NCBI RefSeq assembly: GCF_000385335.1
Contig: NZ_ARWA01000001.1
Coordinates: forward strand, 1,318,001 to 1,382,000
Length of the DNA stretch: 64,000 nucleotides
DNA from: Methyloferula stellata AR4
GTDB taxonomy: Bacteria > Pseudomonadota > Alphaproteobacteria > Rhizobiales > Beijerinckiaceae
Direction: 5' to 3'
Below, one piece after another: positions 45,899-54,689 of this stretch. The notes beneath the pieces were generated by a model. It had not been told where the DNA came from, ran no database searches, and worked only from the letters and a program-made list of their open reading frames with translations. Each line of letters starts with the position of its first letter. The stretch's first letter is position 1. The translations under genes were made by a program, and so were the position numbers.

Positions 45899-47234
45899 CC
45901 AATCCGCCGATCTCACGCTCCGGCAGTTTCAGTCCGAGACGGATGCCATTCGCGAGGCGCCCGTGCCGCTGCATCCGCGGTTGGCGATCTGGTTCCTGGC
46001 CGGACTTATCGTGAGCTGTCTGATCATCTCCGTCTTCGTACCTGTCGACCGTGTGGTGAGCAGCACATCCGGCACGATCGTCCCGACCGAGTCAGTCAAC
46101 GTGTTTCAGGCGCTCGACCCTTCGATCATCAAAAGCATCGATGTGCGCGAGGGGCAAAGAGTCGTTGCCGGCCAATTATTAGCCACGCTCGATCAAACCT
46201 TCGCCGCCGCGGATGTCCAGCAGGTGAAATTGCAGATAGCGAGCCTCGATGCGCAAATCGAGCGTGCCGAGGCAGAGCTCAGCAATCGGACCCCCGACTT
46301 CGAGCAAAAGGACGACCCAGCCCACGCGCGTTACAATGCGCTTCAGCAGAAGCTCTTTTTGCAGCGCGCCGCGCAATATAAGGCTCAGATTGAGAGTTAT
46401 AATCAAAAGATCGATCAGACCCAGGCGACAATCGCAAAGCTGAAAAACGACGAAGGCCGCTATTCGGAACGCGAAAACATATCGAAGCAAATCGAGCAGA
46501 TGCGCCAGACCCTGATGGAACGGCAGGCCGGTACCCTTTTGAACTTGCTTGGCGCGACCGATCAGCGTCTCGAAATGCTGCGCACCCTTGAAAACGACCA
46601 TAACGCCCTGATCGAGTCCCAGCATCAGCTTGCGTCTCTTAACAGCGATGCAGAAGTTTTTAAGCAGCAATGGGCCGCGACGACGAGCCAGGAACTCGTT
46701 ACGGCGCGCAACACGCGCGATGGCGCGTTATCGCAGCTTGAGAAAGCATCGAAGCATCAAGATCTCGTCCGTCTGACATCTTCGGAAGACGCGGTCGTCC
46801 TGACGGTCGCCAAACTGTCCGTCGGCTCCGTCCTGAAGGAGGGCGATTCGCTCATGACGCTGATGCCGCTTCGGACACCGGTCGAAGCTGAGGTGCATAT
46901 AACGACGCGGGACGTCGGCTTCCTGCGGACCGGCGATGCGGCCACGCTGAAAATCGATGCCTTCAATGCCTCCGAACACGGTACGGCCGAGGGTAAGGTG
47001 AGATGGGTCAGCGAGGGCGCTTTCACGACCGACGACAATGGGTCGCCCGCCGATCCCTATTACAAAGCCCGTATCGCGATCGATGCGTTTCATTTCGTCG
47101 GCGTGCCCGCCCACTTCCGTCTTATTCCCGGCATGACGATGGGCGCCGATATCAAAGTCGGGCAGCGCTCTCTCGCGCGATACGTGATCGGTGCGGCCTT
47201 GCGCGGGCTGGGCGAAGCGATGCGTGAGCCGTGA
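45888..47234 (+). CDS. HlyD-family membrane fusion protein of type I secretion
   Basis: 448 aa. A single N-terminal membrane helix (LAIWFLAGLIVSCLIISVFV), biotinyl-lipoyl halves (DVREGQRVVAGQLLATLDQ; SEDAVVLTVAKLSVGSVL), a long coiled-coil hairpin (about 105-280, rich in Gln/Glu/Leu) and the C-terminal PGMTMGADIKVGQRS. It bridges the ABC transporter and TolC. I favour the GTG at 45888 (GCGAGGT upstream, 11-bp overlap with the ABC gene); an in-frame ATG at 45846 would give a 53-bp overlap. Confidence 0.94.
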   Translation: MPPSQSADLTLRQFQSETDAIREAPVPLHPRLAIWFLAGLIVSCLIISVFVPVDRVVSSTSGTIVPTESVNVFQALDPSIIKSIDVREGQRVVAGQLLATLDQTFAAADVQQVKLQIASLDAQIERAEAELSNRTPDFEQKDDPAHARYNALQQKLFLQRAAQYKAQIESYNQKIDQTQATIAKLKNDEGRYSERENISKQIEQMRQTLMERQAGTLLNLLGATDQRLEMLRTLENDHNALIESQHQLASLNSDAEVFKQQWAATTSQELVTARNTRDGALSQLEKASKHQDLVRLTSSEDAVVLTVAKLSVGSVLKEGDSLMTLMPLRTPVEAEVHITTRDVGFLRTGDAATLKIDAFNASEHGTAEGKVRWVSEGAFTTDDNGSPADPYYKARIAIDAFHFVGVPAHFRLIPGMTMGADIKVGQRSLARYVIGAALRGLGEAMREP

Positions 47235-49291
47235 TGATGTTTCAGCGGTTGATGCACCAATGGCCACCGCTTTCACTGGAAACCCGGCCTGATCGGCTAT
47301 GTGCGATTGCAGCGCAGGCGGCATCGCGAAAAGAACACACGCGAGCCTTGTCGTTCTGGCGAAAGGCCGCGGAGCTTGGGAGCGCGGATGCTCATTATAA
47401 TATCGGGCTTCTCTACGCGCGGGGACAAGGAGTCATCCGTAGCGTTCCGGATGCGGTCGTCTGGTATCGCAAGGCCGTGGACATCGGCCATGCCGAGGCT
47501 CAATTTCAATTGGCTCTCATTTATCTTCAGGGAGACCGGCCTACGCCTCTGGCGAGCGCCGCGGTGCGCTGGCAGCAAGCGGCCGCCGAAGCCGATGCGA
47601 AATGGGCGGCGGACATGAACGCTTTGCTCTTTCCGGAAGGTACCGCCGTCGAACCAGATCACGCGACCGCGCGGCATTTTGCCGAAGGTGCGGCGCTGGC
47701 GGGCCATTTCGCAGCCATGGCGACGTTTGGCCGAATGTTGATGCACGGTCTCGGCGGTCCGCGCGATTATGAGGCGGCGCGCCATTGGCTTGAGCAGGCT
47801 GCCGCCGCCGATATCACGGAAGCGCAATCGGGCCTTGGTCATCTTTATGCCAATGGCCTTGGCGTACCGCGCGATGCGACGATGGCTGTCGAATGGTTTC
47901 ATAAAGCCGCAGAGGCCGACGATATTCCCGCTCGCATTGCGCTCGGCACATTTTATCTCTCCGGAGTTGGCGTGCCTGCCGATGCGGAGATGGCTGCCAG
48001 TTTTTTTATCAAGGCGGCGGAGCAGAAGAGCGCGCGCGCGCAACATTCCGCCGGACTGCTCCTCTTGCGAGGCGAGGGCGTAGAGCAGGACGTACCGCGT
48101 GCCGAGACGTTTCTAAGAGCAGCGGCCAAACAAAATTATCTGCCTGCCATTATCAGTTTGGCGGAATTTTACAGCCGTGGCGAAGGCATCGCGCCGAATC
48201 TGGAGGAGGCGGCACTTTGGTACCGGAAGGGTGCCGAAATGGGTGACGTGCAATGTCAATTCATCGTAGGCAGGCTTTATGCGCGTGGCGAAGGCCTGCC
48301 GAAAAGCCTGCAGGAAGCCGCCAAATTTTTTCATCGGGCCGCGGAACAGGGGCATGATACCGGCGCGTTCAACTATGCCGTATTCCTATTCAAAGGGATG
48401 GGCGTTCCCCAAGACAGCGCTGCCGCTGCCATCTGGTATGCGAAAGCTGCGGAAGCGGATATCAGGGTCGCGCAAGTGCAGCTCGGTCGGCTTTATCTGG
48501 CCGGAGAAGGCGTCGAACGCGACACGAAAACGGCGGCCTATTGGTTCGCGCGCGCGGCCAAGGCTGGCGATCCCGATGCCGAGACGGCACTTGCTTTGCT
48601 TTATCTGAATGGCGAAGGCGTTGATGCAAATCCGGCGCGGGCCGAAGCGCTTTTGCGCCAAGCGGCTGGTAGAGGCCATCCGCCCGCCTATATGCAGTTG
48701 GGATTTTTATTTTCGAATCGCAACTCGGAGCCGGCCGACCAGGCCGAAACGGTGCGCTGGTTTGAGGCCGCGGCTGCGGCCGGTCAGGCCGATGCAGAAG
48801 TCATCTTGGGTTCGCTCTATGCCGAAGGACGCAAACTCCCTCAGGATCATGCCGCAAGCGCTGCATGGTTCAAACGCGCCGCCGAAAAGGGCCATGCTTC
48901 GGCGCAATTTCAACTGGCCGTTCTCTATTGCACGGGAAGCGGCGTGGCCGTCGATCTTGCGGAGGCGCTGACATGGTACGAAAAAGCGGCAATGTCTGGC
49001 CATCGGCTCGCGCAATATAATTTGGCGGTGATGCTCTCCAAGGGACAGGGCGCTCCGATGGATCAAAAGACCGCTCTCACATGGTTCGAGAGGGCTGCCG
49101 AGCAAGGCATGCTCGAAGCTCAGCTTGCCGCCGCCGGCATGCACGCACTCGGTTTTGACGGTTACACGCCTGATCTCGAGGCCGCCCGTTCCTGGTATTC
49201 GCGCGCGGCGGAACAGGGTAACGAGGCCGCCAAGGAGAACTTGAAAAGAATTGAATCCATGCAGGAAAATATTATGCCTTCGCCCGCATGA
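47231..49291 (+). CDS. Sel1-repeat (TPR-like) protein
   Basis: 686 aa made almost wholly of about 36-residue Sel1 repeats, roughly seventeen of them (AHYNIGLLYARGQGV, AQSGLGHLYANGLGVPRDAT and similar), each ending in xxxWYRKAAExG. No signal peptide or membrane helix. Such solenoids act as adaptors; in polysaccharide clusters (as AlgK- or ExoR-like proteins) they organise export or regulate synthesis. It overlaps the adaptor gene by 4 bp, making it part of the secretion operon. The 22-aa stretch before the first repeat has no recognised motif. Confidence 0.93.
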   Translation: MMMFQRLMHQWPPLSLETRPDRLCAIAAQAASRKEHTRALSFWRKAAELGSADAHYNIGLLYARGQGVIRSVPDAVVWYRKAVDIGHAEAQFQLALIYLQGDRPTPLASAAVRWQQAAAEADAKWAADMNALLFPEGTAVEPDHATARHFAEGAALAGHFAAMATFGRMLMHGLGGPRDYEAARHWLEQAAAADITEAQSGLGHLYANGLGVPRDATMAVEWFHKAAEADDIPARIALGTFYLSGVGVPADAEMAASFFIKAAEQKSARAQHSAGLLLLRGEGVEQDVPRAETFLRAAAKQNYLPAIISLAEFYSRGEGIAPNLEEAALWYRKGAEMGDVQCQFIVGRLYARGEGLPKSLQEAAKFFHRAAEQGHDTGAFNYAVFLFKGMGVPQDSAAAAIWYAKAAEADIRVAQVQLGRLYLAGEGVERDTKTAAYWFARAAKAGDPDAETALALLYLNGEGVDANPARAEALLRQAAGRGHPPAYMQLGFLFSNRNSEPADQAETVRWFEAAAAAGQADAEVILGSLYAEGRKLPQDHAASAAWFKRAAEKGHASAQFQLAVLYCTGSGVAVDLAEALTWYEKAAMSGHRLAQYNLAVMLSKGQGAPMDQKTALTWFERAAEQGMLEAQLAAAGMHALGFDGYTPDLEAARSWYSRAAEQGNEAAKENLKRIESMQENIMPSPA

Positions 49292-49719
49292 ATATAAGCA
49301 CGCTATTCTGTATCAGTAGATAGCGATAAAAATACAGTCTATTCTGTTATTTTGACGTGGTATCATAGTATATATGACTGAATTATGTATTTTTGCAGCT
49401 ACTTTACAAAGTAAAGAAGTGCTTATTAGGGAACATAAAGAGGGTAATTGAGTACCAAGCGGTACTATATGCTTCTAGATAGATCTTATTTTATTTTAAA
49501 ATTCAAATGATTAAGTTACATGCAGTGCACAAATGTTTTGCATATGGTATTATACAGCCAAGTCATACGTTTGTTTTCTCTGCGAATACGTATTTTGCCA
49601 CAAAAAGGACAATGCTTTTTGTTTATTCTTTCAAATTCGTCCTGTACCTTTTAAAGGTCTTTAGGGCGCGCTCAATAGCCTGCTGCCAGTTCTCGAGTTA
49701 GGTTCATGCTGGGGTGATC
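49292..49719. other. AT-rich promoter region of the RTX unit
   Basis: About 430 bp, markedly AT-rich at 49300-49660 in contrast to GC-rich genes on both sides. TATTCTGT occurs twice near 49300-49345. It holds the promoter of the unknown/RTX pair; similar AT-rich blocks lie at 13000-13150 and 14540-14660. Confidence 0.5.
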
Positions 49720-50640
49720 ATGCAATTCCAGGAACGGACATCCTCGCTCGCAGTACAGCCCGGACTCCACGTCCTCAGATATGTTTCCGCGGCGCAGCCG
49801 CGATCCCCCCTGGTTTTCGTAAGACCTTCCGTCGGGAGCGAGCAGTCCATCCGGCTCGTCGCCACTCCAGGCTGCTCGGACACTTGCATGGCCGCCGGCG
49901 ATCTCATGGTCGTCGTGGCCGAACGGCCGTCCACACTGCAAATTACCGTTCGCGCGAATGCTGCGAGCGGTTCCCTCCAAGCCAAGTTGCAAATCGAGCC
50001 CCTCAATCACGTGTCCGTGCAGCAGAGTGCGACTCAGGACGGCGATGCGCGTCCTTCCTTGCAAAGGTCGATGGCCGCCACGGTGCCGCCGGAAGACTTG
50101 TTGCTGATGGCGCATGTCGCGCGGCGCGGCGATGTCTTTCAGAAATTAGGCGATTGGATCGGCGGCCCGGATGCGCCCGCGCCGATCGAGGGTCTTCAAT
50201 TTACCGGCTCTTTCATCGACGGTCTGTTTGTAGAACAGCGCGTTCTGATCGCAGGCGATGCACAATGGACGCCGTGGCGTCCTGGGCATGAATTCGCGGG
50301 CTCGCGCGGCCATGCGCGGTCGTTGACCGGATTTCATGTGCGGCTTACGGGTCCTTTAGCATCAAGGTATCGACTAGCCGTGGAGGCGCTTTTCCTCGGT
50401 ACCACCGTCATTCGCAAGAGTGGTGCGAATCTCGAGTTTCGAAGCGGTGCTGGGATTGATCCCCTCATCGGCGTCAAAATCAAGCTCGAGTCGATTGCTC
50501 TTCGGTCCAGGTCCGTGGGACCTGCGGCTGAAGAGAGTGCAATGCCAAAGAGTGCACTTTCCACACTCAATCACGAGCGTACGCGAAGTGGCGTCCGCGT
50601 TTTTCGTGCGTCGCGTGATCGGGTTTCGACGTCGGCATAA
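49720..50640 (+). CDS. Unrecognised protein upstream of the RTX gene
   Basis: 306 aa from the ATG at 49720 with GGGGTG just before it. The N-terminal half is Ser/Ala/Val-rich beta-like sequence (GLHVLRYVSAAQPRSPLVFV). The middle has FTGSFIDGLFVEQRVLIAGD and WTPWRPGHEFAGSRGHARSL, followed by more beta-like strands. No signal peptide, Cys motif (two Cys, SDTC) or family is recognised. It lies 27 bp before the RTX gene, suggesting it is made with it, perhaps as a second secreted protein or an activator. Function unknown. Confidence 0.75.
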   Translation: MQFQERTSSLAVQPGLHVLRYVSAAQPRSPLVFVRPSVGSEQSIRLVATPGCSDTCMAAGDLMVVVAERPSTLQITVRANAASGSLQAKLQIEPLNHVSVQQSATQDGDARPSLQRSMAATVPPEDLLLMAHVARRGDVFQKLGDWIGGPDAPAPIEGLQFTGSFIDGLFVEQRVLIAGDAQWTPWRPGHEFAGSRGHARSLTGFHVRLTGPLASRYRLAVEALFLGTTVIRKSGANLEFRSGAGIDPLIGVKIKLESIALRSRSVGPAAEESAMPKSALSTLNHERTRSGVRVFRASRDRVSTSA

Positions 50641-50667
50641 ACAGGCAACTCGACGAAGGATTATCTA

Positions 50668-51945
50668 ATGGCAGTTTATGATCTCCCCCAAGGCCAACTT
50701 GATCAGATCTTAGCCGGTCAAGTCCCGCCCTCTGCGCTACACGCCATCGAAGAATCGCTTAGAGGTTTATCCGAGGTTTCGGTCGACGTCATAAATACGG
50801 CGGGAAACATCACGCCGCCGTCAGGCGTCAATCTGCTCGTCATCGACGACCATGGCGTCAACAGCATCGATGCGAGCGGCGATCCGGTCATTTATGCGGC
50901 AGGCGCCTCGACCGATATCCGGCTCACAGGTGACGCGGCGACGACAGTCGTCGGCGGACACGGAGACCTTTTCTTCACCGGAGACCCCGCTGCCTCGACG
51001 GTTTACGGAGGCGAGGGCAACAATTTCCTTTTCGCCGGCACGAATGGCGGCGATCACGAGCTTCATGCCGGATCTGGATCTTCCACCGTGATGGGTGGCT
51101 CGGGCGCCGACACCTTATATGGCAGCACGTCGCCAGACGGTCAGGCTCTTTTGATTGCCGGAAGCGGCCATAATGATCTGTTCGGTGGACAGGGGTCGGA
51201 TACGCTGATCGGCGGCGGTCACAGCCTGCTCGTCGGCGGTTCCGGGCAGAGCCAATTGTTTGGCGGCAGTTCCGAGCACGCGCATGACACTCTGATCGCC
51301 GGAACCGGCGACGATCAAACTTTGAGCGTTTCCGAAGGCAACAACAGGCTCTATGCCGACACGACCAATTCCGGCACGAACGACACGCTCATCGCAGGGG
51401 CCGGTCATGACACGCTCACCGGCAACCACAATGCCACTGATTACGAAATCGGCGCGGGCAGCACTTCCGTTCAGGGCGGCGCCGGCAATGACACCGTCTT
51501 CGTGAATAACGGTTCCGGCCATGACACGATCGATGGCGGCGCCGGTACGAATTCGGTGATCTTCACCGGCTACACTGAAGATCAGGCGAACATCCATACC
51601 TCGCATGGTGTAACGACCATTACCTTCGATAATAGCTCGCAGACCGAGACCTTGAGCGATGTGAATTCGATCTACTGGTCTGACGGCAGCGAGACCGATC
51701 TCAACCAGGGCGGCAACTCTCAGGGTGGTGGTCACACCCACCTGCCGCATGGCGGATTTGATGGAAGCCAACATGGTCAGGATCCCCATGATGGCGGGAC
51801 CGGCAACCATGACCATGACTTCGGTCAGAGCGGCGTGGCTGGGAATGCATCCAATCCATCGTCCCATGGATTTGGTTCAAGTGAACCAGATCAGCATCAT
51901 AGCGGATCTGGCATCGGCACTTCCGATCCATTCCACAAGGGATGA
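50668..51945 (+). CDS. RTX-type secreted protein with His/Asp/Gly-rich tail
   Basis: 425 aa. Calcium-binding nonapeptide repeats (GGxGxDxLx) fill about residues 95-300: GGEGNNFLFAG, GGSGADTLYGS, GGQGSDTLIGG and GGAGNDTVFVNN with GHDTIDGGAGTN. There is no N-terminal signal, as expected for a type I secretion substrate. Residues 345-425 are an unusual His-, Gly- and Asp-rich tail (GGGHTHLPHGGF, HDHDFGQSG, QHHSGSG) that looks metal-binding; it replaces the usual aliphatic RTX signal, so the secretion signal may lie elsewhere. It probably folds outside the cell on binding calcium and forms part of the surface or matrix. Confidence 0.9.
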   Translation: MAVYDLPQGQLDQILAGQVPPSALHAIEESLRGLSEVSVDVINTAGNITPPSGVNLLVIDDHGVNSIDASGDPVIYAAGASTDIRLTGDAATTVVGGHGDLFFTGDPAASTVYGGEGNNFLFAGTNGGDHELHAGSGSSTVMGGSGADTLYGSTSPDGQALLIAGSGHNDLFGGQGSDTLIGGGHSLLVGGSGQSQLFGGSSEHAHDTLIAGTGDDQTLSVSEGNNRLYADTTNSGTNDTLIAGAGHDTLTGNHNATDYEIGAGSTSVQGGAGNDTVFVNNGSGHDTIDGGAGTNSVIFTGYTEDQANIHTSHGVTTITFDNSSQTETLSDVNSIYWSDGSETDLNQGGNSQGGGHTHLPHGGFDGSQHGQDPHDGGTGNHDHDFGQSGVAGNASNPSSHGFGSSEPDQHHSGSGIGTSDPFHKG

Positions 51946-52020
51946 GCGGATCTGAGCATGCCGGAATAGACAGATTGGAAAGCGAGTTCGCCTAATCGAA
52001 CACCTTTCCACTCCAATCCC

Positions 52021-52055
52021 GAACCGGGGCTGTGCGCATCGCGCAGCCCCGGTTC
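52021..52055 (+). terminator. Hairpin terminator after the RTX gene
   Basis: GAACCGGGGCTGTGCG pairs with CGCGCAGCCCCGGTTC (one G-U pair) around a 3-nt loop, giving a 16-bp stem 76 bp after the RTX stop. No T-run follows, so it may act as a strong structural 3' end protecting the message. Confidence 0.65.
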
Positions 52056-52120
52056 ACACATAAAACGGCTCCTTGCATGGGGAGGTGATTTGCGAAAATA
52101 CCTTCATAAGCTGCCGCCTC

Positions 52121-54685
52121 ATGCTCTCCGTTGAAGCGGCTGCGCACCGGTTCACCAATAAAGATTATCATCCGACGACGCTGGTCAGGCTTGCCGCGCA
52201 TTATCTCACGCGGCGCGAAGCGGCGGCCGCCTTCATGTTCGCGGATCGGCGATGCCGCATATCTCCCCGCGCGGGCGCCCAGGACTATGTTCTCAGAGCC
52301 TTGTGCCTAAGCGCTTTGGATGACAGGGAGGCCGCGCGCCGAGACTTTATGCGGGCCTACGAGCTCGATCCGACCGACGCGAGAATCAATCAGACCATTT
52401 TGGAGGAAGGCTTCGCGGTTGAGCCGATCGAACTCGCGCAAAACATAATCGCCTCGCCCCGCGCGGAAGAAACCGCCCTCGACACTGCGCTGAACGTGTT
52501 TTGGCAAGCGGCCTATCAAGCTGTCGTCCACATCTCACCTCAATCGAACACGCTGAATGGATGGGCTGTTTGGCGTGGCAGCGATTCCATGATCCTGACT
52601 CTCAGTCTATCGGATCATGACGAAGTTCAAGCCAAGGAATTGATCATCGAGAGTGATCCTCATCATCGGCTTTCGAAAGGAGGCCTCCACGCCAGGGATT
52701 TCGCGGTCGCGATCGGAGATGGCGACCATGATTCCATTCGTATCTCCGACCCGGATGGGTCCTTTCATCCCATCTTCATCCATGTAGATCCGCCGCTGAA
52801 AGCCCAGTCCCCGCGCGTGAACCATCGTACCGCACAGGCGCCGGAGGCTGATCTCTGTACCGTCGTCGTACCGCTTTACGACGATGTCGACATGACCCGA
52901 GTCTGCCTGGAGCATTTGAAGAAGCAGAAGGCGTCGATCAAGATCGACTGCATATTGGTCAATGACAATCCGGGCCATGTTGAGCTCCAGGCTCTTGCGC
53001 AGGAGGCGCAGCAAGACGCCGGTTTCCGTGTGGTCGATAACCCGGAAAATCTTGGCTTCGCCCGCTCGATCAATAGAGCGCTGGCGCAAATCGAATCCGG
53101 CGATGTTTTGCTCCTCAACTCGGATATTATTCTGCCCGAGGGCGGCGTCGAACGACTCCACAAGGCTGCCTATTCGGCTGGTGATATCGCAACGGTCACG
53201 CCGCTGACGAATAATGGAGAACTGACAAGCGTTCCGGCGGCCTTCAAGGCAAATCCCCTCAAAAGCCTCGACGAGATTGAAGCCATCAACGCAACTTTGG
53301 CGAAAGCCAACGCGGGCGCCATCATCACCCTTCCCACGGGCATCGGCTTTTGCCTTTATATTAAACATGCCGCCTTGGCTGTCTCGAATCGGCTGCCTGA
53401 TTATTACGGGCGCGGCTACTACGAAGACGTCGACTTCTGCCTGAGATTGCGGGATGCGGGGTTCCGTAATGTTTGCGCGGCCGACGTTTATGTCGGCCAT
53501 AAAGGCAGCGCTTCGTTCAAGATCTCCAAACGAGCGCTTGTGGTTCGCAACCTGCGCGTTCTGTCGGCGCGTTTTCCCGATCATAGCGCCGAAAGCGCCG
53601 CATTCATGAAGGCCGATCCTCTCGCTGAGACGCGCGCTCTTCTGGCCTCCGCCCATCCGGAGAAAGTCGACGAAGCTATCGTGCTCTTTGGCGCCGGTTC
53701 GAGCCTGAAGACGGAGCGAACGGCCTGGCTCAACGCTCAGGGAAAGACCGTCTTTCATCTCGATCTGCAACAGGCGGGGCCGTGTGGGCTTTGCCTGCGT
53801 TCCTCGGATGACGATGGATGGGTAATTGATTTCGCATGCGATCCCGACGGATTTTCGAATTTGACTGCCTATTTGTTGCGATCGAACATCAAGCAAATCG
53901 AACTCGATGCCAGCGCGCCTTGCACAAAAGAATTCGTCGATTTCATCCTCGAACAGCCCATGGAAGCAACATTGCTCTTCGATGGGGCGCCCATAAAAGC
54001 CTCGCCCGCCTATCATCATCCCTGCCAAAGCCCCGGCGAAGGGCGGCCTTGCGCCGGCTGCAGCGACGATTTTTCAAAGCGAATGCGGGCAGCGACGGCG
54101 CAGGAGTCTTTCATCGCAATGTCGATGCGATCGACCGGAATGCGGACGGTGGTCACCAACCGCATGGCCGCGGCGGTGGCGCAAAAATTCCGCATCGAGG
54201 CCACGCCGGAATTTCGATCCGACGGTAGCGGGATGACGACAGAATCAGCGCGCGACGTGCAAAATGTATTGGGCATTCTCAACTTCAAGTCCGCATTCGA
54301 AACGGAACGGCTCTTGCTGACATTGATCCAATATATTGCGCACATGCGGTTGGATATACGCGTTGTGGTAATCGGAAACGCATTGGATGATTTGCGACTT
54401 ATGTCCGCCGGCAATGCCTTCGTCACAGGTTTTGTGCCACGGGACGATTATCTCGACGTCCTGCGGAATTACCAAATCGACGCCTTATTTTTTCCGCACC
54501 GTTGGGCAGGCTTTACGGTGGCGGATCGGCTGAGCGAGGACTTGGCTTGCCCGCAAGCCTATTTCGATTGGTCTTTCGGCGCGATGTCGCGACGGGATCA
54601 TGATCTCGCTATCGACCCGCGAGTCTGTGATGATGCAGCAAGCCGACAAATTGCCACTTGGGTTCACTCACTCTTTCGGCAATGA
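52121..54685 (+). CDS. TPR-GT2-GT4-like glycosyltransferase
   Basis: 854 aa from the ATG at 52121; the frame is open to a TTG at 52073, with GGAGGTG just upstream of a possible non-ATG start. Residues 1-130 are TPR-like (LCLSALDDREAARRDFMRAY). Residues 245-520 are a GT2 (VVVPLYDDVDMTRVCLEHL; NLGFARSINRAL; LLNSDIILPEGG; YYGRGYYEDVDFCLRLRDAG). The C-terminal third holds CAGCSDD and GT4-like sequence (LNFKSAFETERLLLTLI; FVTGFVPRDDYLDVLRNYQI; FFPHRW). It probably adds more than one sugar. It overlaps nothing downstream; the next start is 4 bp away. Confidence 0.88.
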   Translation: MLSVEAAAHRFTNKDYHPTTLVRLAAHYLTRREAAAAFMFADRRCRISPRAGAQDYVLRALCLSALDDREAARRDFMRAYELDPTDARINQTILEEGFAVEPIELAQNIIASPRAEETALDTALNVFWQAAYQAVVHISPQSNTLNGWAVWRGSDSMILTLSLSDHDEVQAKELIIESDPHHRLSKGGLHARDFAVAIGDGDHDSIRISDPDGSFHPIFIHVDPPLKAQSPRVNHRTAQAPEADLCTVVVPLYDDVDMTRVCLEHLKKQKASIKIDCILVNDNPGHVELQALAQEAQQDAGFRVVDNPENLGFARSINRALAQIESGDVLLLNSDIILPEGGVERLHKAAYSAGDIATVTPLTNNGELTSVPAAFKANPLKSLDEIEAINATLAKANAGAIITLPTGIGFCLYIKHAALAVSNRLPDYYGRGYYEDVDFCLRLRDAGFRNVCAADVYVGHKGSASFKISKRALVVRNLRVLSARFPDHSAESAAFMKADPLAETRALLASAHPEKVDEAIVLFGAGSSLKTERTAWLNAQGKTVFHLDLQQAGPCGLCLRSSDDDGWVIDFACDPDGFSNLTAYLLRSNIKQIELDASAPCTKEFVDFILEQPMEATLLFDGAPIKASPAYHHPCQSPGEGRPCAGCSDDFSKRMRAATAQESFIAMSMRSTGMRTVVTNRMAAAVAQKFRIEATPEFRSDGSGMTTESARDVQNVLGILNFKSAFETERLLLTLIQYIAHMRLDIRVVVIGNALDDLRLMSAGNAFVTGFVPRDDYLDVLRNYQIDALFFPHRWAGFTVADRLSEDLACPQAYFDWSFGAMSRRDHDLAIDPRVCDDAASRQIATWVHSLFRQ

Positions 54686-54689
54686 GCCG

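Noticed and set aside
52607-54028. 473-aa open frame on the minus strand
   Set aside because: Antisense to the TPR-GT2 enzyme with clear catalytic motifs; composition is that of a reverse shadow.
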